Under the pieces are notes generated by a model. That model made no database searches. It saw only the letters and a program-made list of their open reading frames with translations, and was not told the origin of the DNA. From Sedimentisphaerales bacterium (GTDB taxonomy: Bacteria; Planctomycetota; Phycisphaerae; Sedimentisphaerales; Anaerobacaceae): 64,000 nt of DNA. Location of the stretch: positions 1 to 64,000 of the forward strand of contig JAFGLV010000145.1 in the NCBI GenBank assembly GCA_016927855.1. The letters run 5' to 3'. The stretch's first letter is position 1. Every line of letters begins with the position of its first letter. Position numbers and translations under genes: made by a program. This document shows positions 55,101-63,886 of this stretch, piece by piece.

Positions 55101-57049
55101 CGGGCGCCGCGCCGGCGCCGGCCGGCCGGGTAGCCGAGCAGGAACAGGCACGTTTTCCGGCGGAGAGCAATGTCTTCGTTGACCCGAACACCGGGGTCCG
55201 GTTCACGAGGTTCAAGGCCCTCGCCGGTCCCAGCGACGTCGAGAACCCGCGGTTCCTGTGTGTCTCACCGAGTGGGAGGTTCCTGCTGTCCGGCGTGCAT
55301 GTTATCCCTCTTGACGGCCGCGCGTCTTTCGATTTGGTGGATATCCCCGATAATGGGCGTCAAGGATCACTGTCGCCCGACGGCCGAAAGGTAGTGTACA
55401 GTCACGACGAGGCATTGTGGCTGATCGAGATTGATCCGGATACCGGGCGGCCGATCGGCTCACCCAGGAAACTCCTGGACAAGCAGTCCTATGTTACAGG
55501 CGGCTGGTCCCGGGACTCCCAGAGGATTACGTTTCTCCGGGCAGACAACCAGCCTGGTGACGCACGGGTATACAGTTGGTGGACCCTCAGCCTAGAGGGC
55601 GGTGAACCTTCCCCGCTGACGGATCCGCACAGCTTTGGCCTCCTCGCGCCCGACGGCAAGACGGTGGCCTACCAAGCGCGGACATCCACGGACGGTTCTT
55701 CGCGTGCTTCCTCCGCCTCCCTCCTCGTGAGACCGGTAGCTGGTGGAGAGGCCAGGATGGTCCTTGATGGCGGACCCGCCTTGTCTCCCGCTGCCTGGTC
55801 AAGCGATAGCGAATGGCTGGTATCGGGCGTCTGGGGAGGTCTCGAGTTCATTCGCATCGCGGACGGACGCCATGTGCAGGTGACCACGCCGGGCAACCTG
55901 ATTGGCGGGCATCGGCCGGGAAAGAAGTTGCTTTTCTACAAGCCTTCGTACGAGCGTAGGATCTCGGTGAAACTGCTTTCTGTCGCCGGTGGTCCACCTG
56001 CGACAATTGGATGGCCCAGCCTATTCTTCCGCCGAGGACCCGGCAATCCCTGGTGGGCCCAGGACTCTCGTAGCATTCTGGTAGAGGGCACGCGAGAAGA
56101 AGATCAGTGGGGCCTTTGGGTCGTTCCCTTGGACGGGAAGGACCCCAGGCCGTTGGCAGTCGACACGCCGCTGTGTCGCAGTGCGATTGTCAGGCTGTTC
56201 TCTCCCGACGGCAGTCACCTCCTGCTGTTCACGGAGCCAGGACAGGGCAAGTGGGACCTCTGGACGGTGCCGATCTCCCAGGTGCAGAGGAAATCCACCG
56301 GTCCGGCCATCAAGATTTTCAGTGGGATGGTCCCACCCTCTCGTGGAAGTGATTGGGCCTACCTGGATACCTGGTCGCCGGATGGCAGCAAGGTCGCCTT
56401 CGTCCATGACTGGGATATTTGGGTGGCTGGCGCGGATGGCAAGAGCGTGCAGCAACTGACCAAGACGCCCGAGAGAGAGGGGTGGCCCATCTGGTCACCC
56501 GATGGCACGATGATCGGCTTCAGCATCCGATCGGGAGATGAGACGCCCGCTGGTGCGCTGGCTTCACCCGGTCTGAAGATCTGCGTTATGCCGGCTTCGG
56601 GTGGCCCAACGAAGGTCATCGCGGATTTTGCGCACGCCCCCATCATTGACGGGCCCAAATGGGCGTGGTTCCCCGGTGGCAAGAAACTGGCGATTGTGTG
56701 TAGTGAGGAAGGAGTCATTGCTGAGTTCGCGATTGCCGGTGGTGATCGCAGGACGTTGGTGCGTCTCAAGGATCTGGAGATGGAGCACGCAAGCTGGCTG
56801 AGATGGTCCCCGGACGGTCGTCTCCTCGCCTTTCAGGGTCGCAGCTCCACGGACACGAAGTTCTATGTCTATCAGGTGGATGACGCCAGACTACAGCGTT
56901 TGAGCGACGAATATGTCCCTCCCTGCTACTGGTCGCCCGACGGCAAATGGATCTGTTATTACACCCAAGAGACCGTCAAGACTCGTCCCGAAGGCATCGT
57001 GTGGGAGATGGACGTGGACGAGGCCGTGACCAGGCTGGCGAACCAATGA
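52193..57049 (+). CDS. Giant BlaR1-type M56 metallopeptidase B with double beta-propeller sensor
   Basis: A 1,618-residue membrane protein. M56 part: membrane segments near residues 15-37, 45-60, 152-178 and 357-378, zinc motif HELAH at 251-255 (VFLHELAHLKRRDIY) and WFNPLMWYAFRRMRADQEIA after it. The C-terminal 1,230 residues, which in BlaR1 would be the extracellular penicillin-binding domain, are two TolB/WD40-like (PD40) propellers, about 385-970 and 990-1618, with many blades of the pattern W-SPDG-(R/K)-(Y/L)-L-(A/L) (SPDGRYLC, WTPDGRHLLFAS, WSPDGKYLAYRS, WSPDGRLLAFQG). No penicillin-binding motif was seen. It should cleave the upstream BlaI in response to an unknown extracytoplasmic ligand, perhaps a protein or glycan. 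Confidence 0.9.
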   Translation: MEAYEASLAAFLQWLLKTTLQGSLLICLIVAIKLILRERLPARWQYALWLILLVRLALPWTPQSRISIYNLVPRSSPSRDMTVAAGVHQGEGGAQPGGPGQERSIDHAGGVDEGLASEQTQAGPSEPVARLPASAVSSKGMTWDIGNRVYVLATAALLWLAGTAILAACVLVKAVRLWLGVRSERPVTDQQVLDLLEDCKLQMRVRTLVGVVVTDKVATPALFGFVRPRILLPQGLIETLDLDELHDVFLHELAHLKRRDIYLAWLVCLLQLVHWFNPLMWYAFRRMRADQEIAADALALASAGAGESHRYGRTIVKLLERFSRPQYLPSLAGILENPSHVERRMAMIAQFKNNSYRWSAAGIGIIVVLGAICMTDPTRATVSASFAPQDKAPMTMRLVQKTTGYVSVSPDGRYLCDCDTFLTEGIITIRELATGAQRTIKPTKSAPDENGPVYPVISPDGKTVAYGVGRKGTAYLCLIGADGSGQRDLCPAVRSIQWFPDGRRILGVRKAGDPKEIEIVSVSASDGSVQAIKALTGDFYNTTIRLSPDAKYVAYELSSRDAPAKRDIFATEIGSQRETLLVGHPANDKLLGWTPDGRHLLFASDRMGGWSVWLLPVAQGEAQGMAKLVSRDIGDVAPVGFTENGSYCYRLAYNYGNVYTATVNFTTGQLLSMPAPLEATGFNLGADWSPDGKYLAYRSQPAPVVAPEPGVIRIRSLATGEERELLHKIPTLFRCIRWSPDGRSLLASQLIAYEPDKAVWMRRVCRIDVDTGDTTVLLEKEDNPVWMAELSPDEKALYYSGGAIVRRQLETGEEKAIFTFPQNAPGAGWAISPNGEFIATGCNEGTKKSQWEGGVKKVLLIPAQGGPARELVRWEEPTGMLTNVAWSRDSKTVLFTLYKQSVTGGNAQMTDEFWQVPADGGEPRKITETELGMCYGVRVHPDGQRIAFSAAGRRHELWAMENFLPVVATTGAAPAPAGRVAEQEQARFPAESNVFVDPNTGVRFTRFKALAGPSDVENPRFLCVSPSGRFLLSGVHVIPLDGRASFDLVDIPDNGRQGSLSPDGRKVVYSHDEALWLIEIDPDTGRPIGSPRKLLDKQSYVTGGWSRDSQRITFLRADNQPGDARVYSWWTLSLEGGEPSPLTDPHSFGLLAPDGKTVAYQARTSTDGSSRASSASLLVRPVAGGEARMVLDGGPALSPAAWSSDSEWLVSGVWGGLEFIRIADGRHVQVTTPGNLIGGHRPGKKLLFYKPSYERRISVKLLSVAGGPPATIGWPSLFFRRGPGNPWWAQDSRSILVEGTREEDQWGLWVVPLDGKDPRPLAVDTPLCRSAIVRLFSPDGSHLLLFTEPGQGKWDLWTVPISQVQRKSTGPAIKIFSGMVPPSRGSDWAYLDTWSPDGSKVAFVHDWDIWVAGADGKSVQQLTKTPEREGWPIWSPDGTMIGFSIRSGDETPAGALASPGLKICVMPASGGPTKVIADFAHAPIIDGPKWAWFPGGKKLAIVCSEEGVIAEFAIAGGDRRTLVRLKDLEMEHASWLRWSPDGRLLAFQGRSSTDTKFYVYQVDDARLQRLSDEYVPPCYWSPDGKWICYYTQETVKTRPEGIVWEMDVDEAVTRLANQ

Positions 57050-57061
57050 CAATTGCTGCTG

Positions 57062-57775
57062 CTACCCTGCAGCCGCAAGGGCGTCGGGCAGGGTGAGGGT
57101 GCCCTCGTAGAGGCTGCGGCCGACGATCACGCCGGCTACGCCGATCGGTTTGAGTTTGCGGATATCCTCGGCCTCTTTGACGCCCCCCGAGGCGATTACG
57201 GGGGTATCGACCGCCTCGACCAGCGCCCTGGTGCGTTCGAGGTTAGGCCCGGTCAGCATGCCGTCCTTAGCGATGTCGGTGTAGATAATCGCAGCCAGCG
57301 GCAGCGCATCGGCGACGATGGCGAACTCGAGCAGGCTCCGCGCGCTGTCTTCCAGCCAGCCATGCGTGGAGATGGTCGCGTCGCGGGCGTCGAGCCCCAG
57401 CACGAGCTGGCCGGGGAACGTTTCGGCCATACGTGTGAACCATTCGAAGTCGCCGACTGCCTTGGTCCCGATAATGACCCGCGTGACGCCCAGGTCGAGC
57501 AATTGCCTGATCGCGGTTTCGTCGCGCAGGCCGCCGCCGACTTCGAGCTTGAGCAGCCCGAGCTTGGCGATGGCCGCGATGCTCTCGGTATTGACCGGCC
57601 GGCCCGCCTTGGCACCGTCAAGGTCGACGATGTGCAGCCACTGCGCACCGTCGGCATGGAACTCCCGCGCCTGCGCAGCGGGGTCGTCGCGGTAGGTGAT
57701 CCGTCGGTCGTATTGTCCTTGAATCAGCCGCACACACTGGCCACCCAGCAGGTCGATGGCGGGAATGACGTCCAT
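57062..57775 (-). CDS. hisA: HisA, ProFAR isomerase of histidine biosynthesis
   Basis: A 237-residue TIM-barrel isomerase that converts ProFAR to PRFAR in the fourth step of histidine synthesis. The catalytic pair is D8 (MDVIPAIDLLGG) and D129 (LGLDARD). Other landmarks are LHIVDLDGAKAGRP, EVGGGLRDET, and IASGGVKEAEDI with GVIVGRSLYEG. No other his gene is near it. It converges on the giant M56 gene with 12 bp between stop codons, and is divergent from the nucleoside hydrolase. Confidence 0.96.
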   Translation of the reverse strand: MDVIPAIDLLGGQCVRLIQGQYDRRITYRDDPAAQAREFHADGAQWLHIVDLDGAKAGRPVNTESIAAIAKLGLLKLEVGGGLRDETAIRQLLDLGVTRVIIGTKAVGDFEWFTRMAETFPGQLVLGLDARDATISTHGWLEDSARSLLEFAIVADALPLAAIIYTDIAKDGMLTGPNLERTRALVEAVDTPVIASGGVKEAEDIRKLKPIGVAGVIVGRSLYEGTLTLPDALAAAG

Positions 57776-57882
57776 ACTCTTGCTCCGATCAACAAGCCTC
57801 AGACTGTGCCCGGCGGACGAACCTCAACCACGCGACCGAGCGGAAACTCGAACTTGCCTAACGCAGGACCCAGGGTACACTA

Positions 57883-57892
57883 TATCGCGATA
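57883..57892. promoter_or_regulatory. Palindrome TATCGCGATA in the hisA/nucleoside hydrolase divergent region
   Basis: A perfect 10-bp palindrome in the 160-bp region between two divergent genes, overlapping an AT-rich stretch (ACTATATCG). A possible operator; no regulator can be named. Confidence 0.3.
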
Positions 57893-57936
57893 GCCCATGT
57901 TTCTCCAGAAGGACTTGCGAAATTGGAGACACGGCC

Positions 57937-58941
57937 ATGACCAGACCGATTCTGCTGACAACCTTCATCGTCATGTTGGCCGTTGTGCGTCCGGCACCGG
58001 CCGGACAGGTCGCCAGACCGGTCATCCTCGACACCGATATCTGCGATGACATCGACGACACCTGGGCGTTGGCGCTACTGCTCCAATCGCCGGAGCTGTC
58101 GCCGCGCCTGATTACGACGGCGGTTGGCAACACCGAAGCGAAGGCCAGGGTCGTCGCCAAGTTCCTGCATAGGGTCGGCTGCACCGACATCCCCGTCGGT
58201 ATCGGTGTCAAACAGCACGACGGGTCACATCGGCAGATCGCCTGGGCGGCTGACTACGACCTGTCGTCTTACCCCGGCACGATCCACCGAGACGGTGTGC
58301 AGGCCATCATTGACACCGTCATGAACTCGCCGCAGCGCATCACGATCATTGCAATCGGTCCCTTACCCAACATCGCGGCGGCGCTGGAACGCGAACCGCG
58401 CATCGCTCAGAAGGCCGATTTCGTCGGCATGCACGGCAGCATCTTCAAAGGCTACGGCGGCAAGACCACACCCGATCCCGAGTACAACGTTCGCGCCGAC
58501 GTCGCCGCCTGTCGCCAGGTGTTCGAGGCGGCCTGGCCCATGACGATCACGCCGTTGGACACCTGTGGCCTCGTCTCGCTCCACGGCGACAAGTATCAGA
58601 AGCTGCTGAATCGCAACAGTGCGACCACCAGCAGCCTGCTCCAGAATTACTTCATCTGGCAACGAGACGGCCTGCGGAGCGAGAACCCGGACCTCGACGA
58701 AGCGGACCTCTACCGGCGTGTCAACAACCAGCTCAGTGCGGCCAGCACGACACTGTTCGACACCGTCGCGGTCTACCTGGCTATCAGCACCGACCTGGCC
58801 AGGATGCAGCAGCATCCCATCCGGATCACCGACGACGGTTACACGCGGATTGCCCAGGGGGCCAAGCCGATCAATTGCGCCGTCGAGTGGGTCGATCGCG
58901 ACGCCTTCGAGAGCTTCCTGGTCGAACGCCTGACGAGGTAG
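57937..58941 (+). CDS. Exported inosine-uridine-preferring nucleoside hydrolase family protein
   Basis: A 334-residue protein of the IUNH family, which splits the N-glycosidic bond of ribonucleosides in a calcium site. The N-terminal signal peptide (LLTTFIVMLAVVRPAPAG) makes it an exported form. The metal motif DTDICDDIDDTWAL is at residues 32 onward. IAIGPLPNIAAALE and the late segment LFDTVAVYLAIS also fit. Planctomycete and Bacteroidetes genomes have many exported paralogues with unknown substrates, so the nucleoside activity is only an inference from family. Confidence 0.9.
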   Translation: MTRPILLTTFIVMLAVVRPAPAGQVARPVILDTDICDDIDDTWALALLLQSPELSPRLITTAVGNTEAKARVVAKFLHRVGCTDIPVGIGVKQHDGSHRQIAWAADYDLSSYPGTIHRDGVQAIIDTVMNSPQRITIIAIGPLPNIAAALEREPRIAQKADFVGMHGSIFKGYGGKTTPDPEYNVRADVAACRQVFEAAWPMTITPLDTCGLVSLHGDKYQKLLNRNSATTSSLLQNYFIWQRDGLRSENPDLDEADLYRRVNNQLSAASTTLFDTVAVYLAISTDLARMQQHPIRITDDGYTRIAQGAKPINCAVEWVDRDAFESFLVERLTR

Positions 58942-59042
58942 CGTGATGTTCTGTCGTAAGATTTTATGGGCAAAGCAGTTATCGCCTTCGCGCCGCCGCT
59001 GCGCGCGGTGGGTGTGCTTTCTGCCTTTCCCGAATTGTTTGC

Positions 59043-59071
59043 TTGACAAATCTCTGTGTGGGCGCGATAAT
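59043..59071 (+). promoter_or_regulatory. Sigma-70 promoter of the FHA-GAF gene
   Basis: TTGACA (59043-59048), 17-bp spacer and GATAAT (59066-59071); nearly consensus. The start codon lies 45 bp downstream. Confidence 0.8.
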
Positions 59072-59115
59072 ACTGTCGCCGATGCCCATTTGAACCCGGA
59101 TGCGGAGGTACTGCT

Positions 59116-59997
59116 ATGCGTCTGGTCGTCAAACAAAAGGACGGAGAAACGAAGGAATTCACCTTCGCCCAAGGTCCGATCCGTATTGGTCGTTCGCCCG
59201 ACAGCCACGTGTTTCTGGCCGATTGCACTGTCTCCAAGAAACATGCCCAGATCGCTTCCGACGGGGATGGCACGTGGACCGTCGAGGACCTGGGTTCCTC
59301 GAACAAGACCTATCTGAACGGCGCGGCTGTCCAGAAGGCCGAGCTCAAGACCGGCGATGCGATTCGCATCACCGACTTTCACATCCAGATCAGCCTCGAA
59401 GACGTGCCGCAGGTGGACCATCCGGCGCAGTTCGAGGACACCCTGAACTTGGAGGCGGGACTGGCGACGCCGGCGCACGAAACGGTGGTCCGCAAGCCCG
59501 ACGCCGGTCATGCTCCAGCGATGCGCCTGCCGGCCAAGCGGCTGAGCGACTTCTCGCAGGCCTGCGACGTCATCTGCAAGGCCCAGAACCTCGAAGAACT
59601 GCTGGTAACGTTGCTGAACATCGGCTTGCAGCAGTTCAGCGGCTTCCACACGTGGTGTGCGTTGCGCGAGCAGCCGAACGGACCGATGACCTATCACGCC
59701 GGCAAGCGTCGCGACGGCAAGCCGGTGGAGCTGGGCGATCTGATGCTGGCCGACAAGGTCAATCAGGCCGTCGAGCGAGGCCAGTCGCTGGTCATGCCCA
59801 GAGTGGCGCCCGACATGGAGTCGAAGGAGCGCATTCGCTCGGCCCTGATCGCCGCCATCTGTGGTCCGGCCGGTTGCTACGGCGTCATCTACGTCGACAA
59901 CGCCATGGTCCACGACCACTACACGCTCGGTGACCTCGACTACCTGATGCTGGTCGCGATGCACACCGCCGCGATCCTCAAGACGTTCACCGTTTGA
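59116..59997 (+). CDS. FHA domain fused to a GAF-like domain
   Basis: A 293-residue cytoplasmic protein. FHA domain at residues 1-95 (IRIGRSPDSHVFLADC, VSKKHAQIAS, LGSSNKTYLNG), a linker, and a GAF-like sensory domain at about 145-293 (LSDFSQACDVICKAQNLEEL, LLNIGLQQF, CGPAGCYGVIYVDNA, DYLMLVAMHTAAIL). FHA-GAF proteins commonly act in signalling through phosphothreonine binding; the usual output domain (for example a cyclase) is missing, so this may be an adaptor. A strong promoter lies 45 bp upstream. Confidence 0.88.
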   Translation: MRLVVKQKDGETKEFTFAQGPIRIGRSPDSHVFLADCTVSKKHAQIASDGDGTWTVEDLGSSNKTYLNGAAVQKAELKTGDAIRITDFHIQISLEDVPQVDHPAQFEDTLNLEAGLATPAHETVVRKPDAGHAPAMRLPAKRLSDFSQACDVICKAQNLEELLVTLLNIGLQQFSGFHTWCALREQPNGPMTYHAGKRRDGKPVELGDLMLADKVNQAVERGQSLVMPRVAPDMESKERIRSALIAAICGPAGCYGVIYVDNAMVHDHYTLGDLDYLMLVAMHTAAILKTFTV

Positions 59998-60121
59998 CGT
60001 GGCGGAGATGGACTTCGTCCACCTCGTCCGAGGAGAATCACTCCCGGCAATCAGGCCAGTTCCTCGTCGTCGTCGACTCCTCTGGTGCCGTCGCATATCT
60101 TGAAACGGAAGGGCCCTACAC

Positions 60122-61027
60122 ATGGCGTACCGTTTGGACCTGGTGCGGGAAGTGGAAGCCGAGGTGCAACGCGTTGCGACCGAGCAAATCGATAAGGCTC
60201 TGGTGGAAATCCGCGACGAGCAGTCGAGCCAGGCCGACACCATTCACCAGGTGCGCAAGCGCTGCAAGAAGCTGCGCGCGTTGGTGCGCCTCGTGCGCGG
60301 CGCGCTGGCGGACCCCGGTCTGTACGCCTTCGAGAACGCGTCCTTTCGCGACGCCGCACGCAGTCTCTCTGCCGTGCGCGACGCCGAGGTCCTCGTCGAG
60401 ACATACGACAAACTGACGGATGCCTCAGCCGGCAACGCCGAATGGCAGCAGTTCGGTGCTGTGCGCGCCGCGCTGGTCCGACGCAGAGACGAGCTAACGG
60501 GTCAGAAGCAAGAGTTGGCCGAAGGACTCAAGGCATTCTCCGAGACGATGACCGAGGCCAGGCAGCGCGTGACTTCCTGGCACCTCAGCGCCGAAGGCTT
60601 CGACGCCGTTGCCTCTGGTTTCGCGCGGACCTACCGTCGTGGTCGGCGCGCCATGAGCGCCACCTACGACGACCTGACCGGCGCGAGCTTCCACGAATGG
60701 CGCAAGCGCGTCAAGTACCACTGGTACCATTGTCGCCTCCTGCGCCACCTGTGGGTGCCGGTGATGAAAGCGCGCATTGGCGAGTTGGATAGATTGGCGA
60801 CCTTGCTCGGCGACTATCACGATCTCGACGTGCTGGCCGCACGCCTGGTAGACCTGCCAAACGAGGCGGCCGACGAGGACACGACGGCACAACTTCGGCT
60901 GACGATCGGGCGACGTCAGGAGCAGATTCGCCAGGAAGCGCGTCCTCGTGGCGAGAGGTTGTTCGCCGAGAAGACCAAGCATCTGCGACGACGTGTCCAA
61001 GCCTACTGGAACGCCTCCCAGGAATGA
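60122..61027 (+). CDS. CHAD-domain protein
   Basis: A 301-residue, all-helical, strongly basic protein. The CHAD signature is conserved histidines, arginines and lysines: IHQVRKRCKKLRALVRLVRG, then SLSAVRDAEVLVETYDKLTD, and the second half FHEWRKRVKYHWYHCRLLRH and LATLLGDYHDLDVLAARL. CHAD domains bind inorganic polyphosphate. The gene lies alone between the FHA-GAF gene (124 bp) and a radical SAM gene. Confidence 0.93.
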   Translation: MAYRLDLVREVEAEVQRVATEQIDKALVEIRDEQSSQADTIHQVRKRCKKLRALVRLVRGALADPGLYAFENASFRDAARSLSAVRDAEVLVETYDKLTDASAGNAEWQQFGAVRAALVRRRDELTGQKQELAEGLKAFSETMTEARQRVTSWHLSAEGFDAVASGFARTYRRGRRAMSATYDDLTGASFHEWRKRVKYHWYHCRLLRHLWVPVMKARIGELDRLATLLGDYHDLDVLAARLVDLPNEAADEDTTAQLRLTIGRRQEQIRQEARPRGERLFAEKTKHLRRRVQAYWNASQE

Positions 61028-61036
61028 GCGCTGCGG

Positions 61037-61066
61037 TTGACAGGCGGGTGTTTGGGAGCCTATTCT
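61037..61066 (+). promoter_or_regulatory. Promoter of the radical SAM-miaB unit
   Basis: TTGACA (61037-61042), 18-bp spacer, TATTCT (61061-61066), 65 bp before the radical SAM start codon. Confidence 0.6.
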
Positions 61067-61130
61067 GTCTCCAGGCGGGGCGTTCCTGCCTTGGAAGAGT
61101 GAGCCCACGCGAAGACATACGGGTTTGAGG

Positions 61131-62441
61131 ATGAGCTGTCCGAGAGTCCTGTTGGTCAACCCAGCGATCCATGACTTCGCGGCGTACGATTTCTGGCTGA
61201 AGCCGTACGGCCTGCTGAGCGTCGCCGGAGAACTGAGGGGCCAAGCCGATTTCGCGTGCTTCGATTATCTCGACCGGCTGCATCCCTTCCTGCTGGATCG
61301 ATCCGAGCTGCGTCCCGACCGCTGGGGCAGGGGACGTTTCTATTGTGAGCGCATCGACCCTCCGGCGTGCCTGAGGAGCATTCCGCGCTACTTCCGGCGT
61401 TTCGGCCTGCCGCGCGATTTCTTCCGGCGGTTCCTCTGCGAGCGAGGTCCGTTCGATCACGTCTGGATCGAGAGCGGGATGACCTACTGGTATTTGGGCG
61501 TTGCCGAGGTCATTGAGGACGTCCGCCGGACATGGCCGGACGCCAGGATCGTCCTTGGAGGAAACTACGCGACGCTCTGCCCGGACCATGCCCGAGACCT
61601 GGGCGCAGACGTGGTCGTCGAGGGCACGGACCTGCAGCCTCTGTGGGACCTGCTCGGGATGACGCCTGATTCCGAGCAGCCTGCTCTGTGGGAGTCGTAC
61701 TCGGTTCTCAAGGTGGGGGTGCTCAAGCTGACCGAGGGCTGTCCTTTCAACTGCACGTACTGCTCGGTACCGCAGGTCTATGGGAGCTTCAAGTCCCGGT
61801 CGCGGCAGCGGTCCCTGGCGGAACTGGACTTGCTCACCGCCCGTGGCGTGCGCGACATCGCCTTCTACGACGACGCGTTGCTGTTCGAGGCCCAGACGGT
61901 CATCGTCCCGTTTATCGAGGAATTGATGCGACGGGGCGCCCCGCTGAATCTCCACACACCGAACGCGCTGAATGCACGTTTTGTTACGAGCGAGATGGCT
62001 GAGCTGATGGTCCGCGCCGGTTTCAAGACTTTCTATCTCGGCTTTGAGAGTTGCTCGCGGCGCTGGCAGCACGACACCGGAGGCAAGGTCTATAGCGAGG
62101 AATTCGCTCAAGCGGTTCGTCATCTCCTCGCGGCCGGCGCCGAGCCGGTGAACGTCACCGCCTACCAAATCCTGGGCCATCCGCACGGCGACGTCCAGGA
62201 GCTGGAGGATTCGATGCGGTTCGTCCACCATCTGGGCGTGCGCGGGATGCTGGCGGATTTCTCCCCGATCCCGGGCACGGTCGATGGCGAAGCCTGCCGC
62301 GTGTGGGCAGACCTCGACGAGCCGCTGCTGCACAATAACACCGCCTTTCCCATTCTTCATCTGGGCTTTGACGAAGTGAATCGGTTGAAGGACCTGCAAC
62401 GCCGGCTCAACCGCAACGTGGGCCGCACCGCGCCGATTTGA
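61131..62441 (+). CDS. B12-binding-type radical SAM protein
   Basis: A 436-residue protein with an N-terminal cobalamin-binding-like Rossmann domain (VLLVNPAIHDFAAYDFWLKP, VLGGNYATLCPDHARDLGAD) and a radical SAM domain with C-P-F-N-C-T-Y-C (KLTEGCPFNCTYCSVPQVYG). The classical DxHxxG cobalamin motif is not obvious, as in many family members. Typical reactions are methylations or rearrangements. It is followed directly by miaB (the miaB start is close to its stop) and may be co-transcribed. The start is ATG 61131; a TTG at 61125 is possible. Confidence 0.87.
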   Translation: MSCPRVLLVNPAIHDFAAYDFWLKPYGLLSVAGELRGQADFACFDYLDRLHPFLLDRSELRPDRWGRGRFYCERIDPPACLRSIPRYFRRFGLPRDFFRRFLCERGPFDHVWIESGMTYWYLGVAEVIEDVRRTWPDARIVLGGNYATLCPDHARDLGADVVVEGTDLQPLWDLLGMTPDSEQPALWESYSVLKVGVLKLTEGCPFNCTYCSVPQVYGSFKSRSRQRSLAELDLLTARGVRDIAFYDDALLFEAQTVIVPFIEELMRRGAPLNLHTPNALNARFVTSEMAELMVRAGFKTFYLGFESCSRRWQHDTGGKVYSEEFAQAVRHLLAAGAEPVNVTAYQILGHPHGDVQELEDSMRFVHHLGVRGMLADFSPIPGTVDGEACRVWADLDEPLLHNNTAFPILHLGFDEVNRLKDLQRRLNRNVGRTAPI

Positions 62442-62473
62442 TTCGAACGCTGCCGATGGTTATACTGGCGCCC

Positions 62474-63886
62474 ATGCCAGGACACAAAGTTCACATCAAG
62501 TGCTTTGGGTGCCAGATGAACAAGCTGGACACCGCGCTGGTGACTACGGCACTGATGGACGCAGGCTTCAGCCTGACCGCCGGCGTCAAGGACGCCGACG
62601 TCGTGCTCATCAATACCTGTTCGGTGCGCGAGCACGCCGAGGCGCGGGTGCTGTCGCACCTGGGCCACCTCAAGCACCTCAAACGTCAGAAGCCCAACCT
62701 GATCGTAGCCGTCATGGGCTGCATGGCGCAGCGGCTGGGCGACAAGCTGCTCGCGCACGAGGCTGTCAATGTCGTCTGCGGCCCGACGGAGATTCCGCGC
62801 CTGGTGGACTTGATAGGCGAAGCGCTGGAGCGCAACGCCAAGCAGCTTGCGATAACCCCTGAGATTCGGCGTGAGAACGAGAGCCACAGCGCTTCCCTGG
62901 AGCGCTTCGAATCGGCCTACGGCCGGGATGGCGTCGATGACGGCTCAGTACCAGGGCAGGCGTTTGTACGCGTCATGCGTGGCTGCAACAATTTCTGCAC
63001 CTACTGCATCGTGCCGCACGTGCGCGGCCCCGAAGTGTGCCGGTCGCCGCAGGCGATCGTGGAGCAGGTCCGCAAGCTGGCCGAGCAGAGGGTCAAACAG
63101 GTGACGTTTCTGGGCCAGACGGTCAACGCCTACAAGTATCGCGCCGGAGAGAAGACGTACTGCCTGGCCGACCTGCTCTCACTGGCCTCCCAGGTCGAAG
63201 GCATCGAATGGCTGCGATTCGTCACAAGCTATCCATCGGCTGAGTACTACGACGAGATTCTGGCGGTCATGGCGTCCTCGGAGAAGGTATGTCCCTACCT
63301 GCATATCCCTGCTCAGAGCGGCTCGGACCGGGTTCTGCACGCGATGAACCGCCACTACACGGCTGCCCAATACCTTGAGCTGCTGAACCGCGCCAGAGAT
63401 GCAGTCCCCGGTATCGCGCTGGCTGGGGATTTCATCGTCGGGTTTCCGGGCGAGACGGATGAGGATTTCGAGGCGACGGTGAAGCTCGTGCGTCAGGCGC
63501 AGTACCGGAATTGTTTCATCTTCAAATACTCACCCCGCCCCGGGACGGCCGCCGACCGATGGCATCAGGATTCTGTGCCGGCTGAGGTCAAGCAGCGCCG
63601 CAACGTCGAGCTGCTGGCGGTCCAGGAGCAGATCAGCGATGTGTTGAGCCGGCAATTCCAGGGTCAAACGGTTCGCGTCCTCGTGGAAGGTCCGAGCAAG
63701 AAGGCCCACGTTAATCCGACCGATGGCGCGGATAACCCCCAATTGGTCGGCCGCACGTCGGGCGACCACATCGTTGTCTTCAACGGTCCGCTCTCGCTGG
63801 CAGGACGGTTCGCCGATGTGCACATCACGCGAACCTCACCTCTCACCCTGTTCGGGACATTGGCTCCGGCTCCGGCGTTGCGTTAG
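62474..63886 (+). CDS. miaB: tRNA-2-methylthio-N6-dimethylallyladenosine synthase MiaB
   Basis: A 470-residue radical SAM methylthiotransferase acting on A37 of tRNAs that read UNN codons. All three parts are present: UPF0004 domain with three cysteines (IKCFGCQMN, INTCSV, VMGCMAQRLG), the radical SAM motif C-N-N-F-C-T-Y-C (MRGCNNFCTYCIVPHVRG), and the TRAM domain at the C-terminus (TVRVLVEGPSKK). ATG 62474 is chosen because the family begins just before IKCFGCQMN; ATG 62456 and TTG 62438 are possible. The C-terminus overlaps the next, convergent gene by 4 bp. Confidence 0.95.
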   Translation: MPGHKVHIKCFGCQMNKLDTALVTTALMDAGFSLTAGVKDADVVLINTCSVREHAEARVLSHLGHLKHLKRQKPNLIVAVMGCMAQRLGDKLLAHEAVNVVCGPTEIPRLVDLIGEALERNAKQLAITPEIRRENESHSASLERFESAYGRDGVDDGSVPGQAFVRVMRGCNNFCTYCIVPHVRGPEVCRSPQAIVEQVRKLAEQRVKQVTFLGQTVNAYKYRAGEKTYCLADLLSLASQVEGIEWLRFVTSYPSAEYYDEILAVMASSEKVCPYLHIPAQSGSDRVLHAMNRHYTAAQYLELLNRARDAVPGIALAGDFIVGFPGETDEDFEATVKLVRQAQYRNCFIFKYSPRPGTAADRWHQDSVPAEVKQRRNVELLAVQEQISDVLSRQFQGQTVRVLVEGPSKKAHVNPTDGADNPQLVGRTSGDHIVVFNGPLSLAGRFADVHITRTSPLTLFGTLAPAPALR

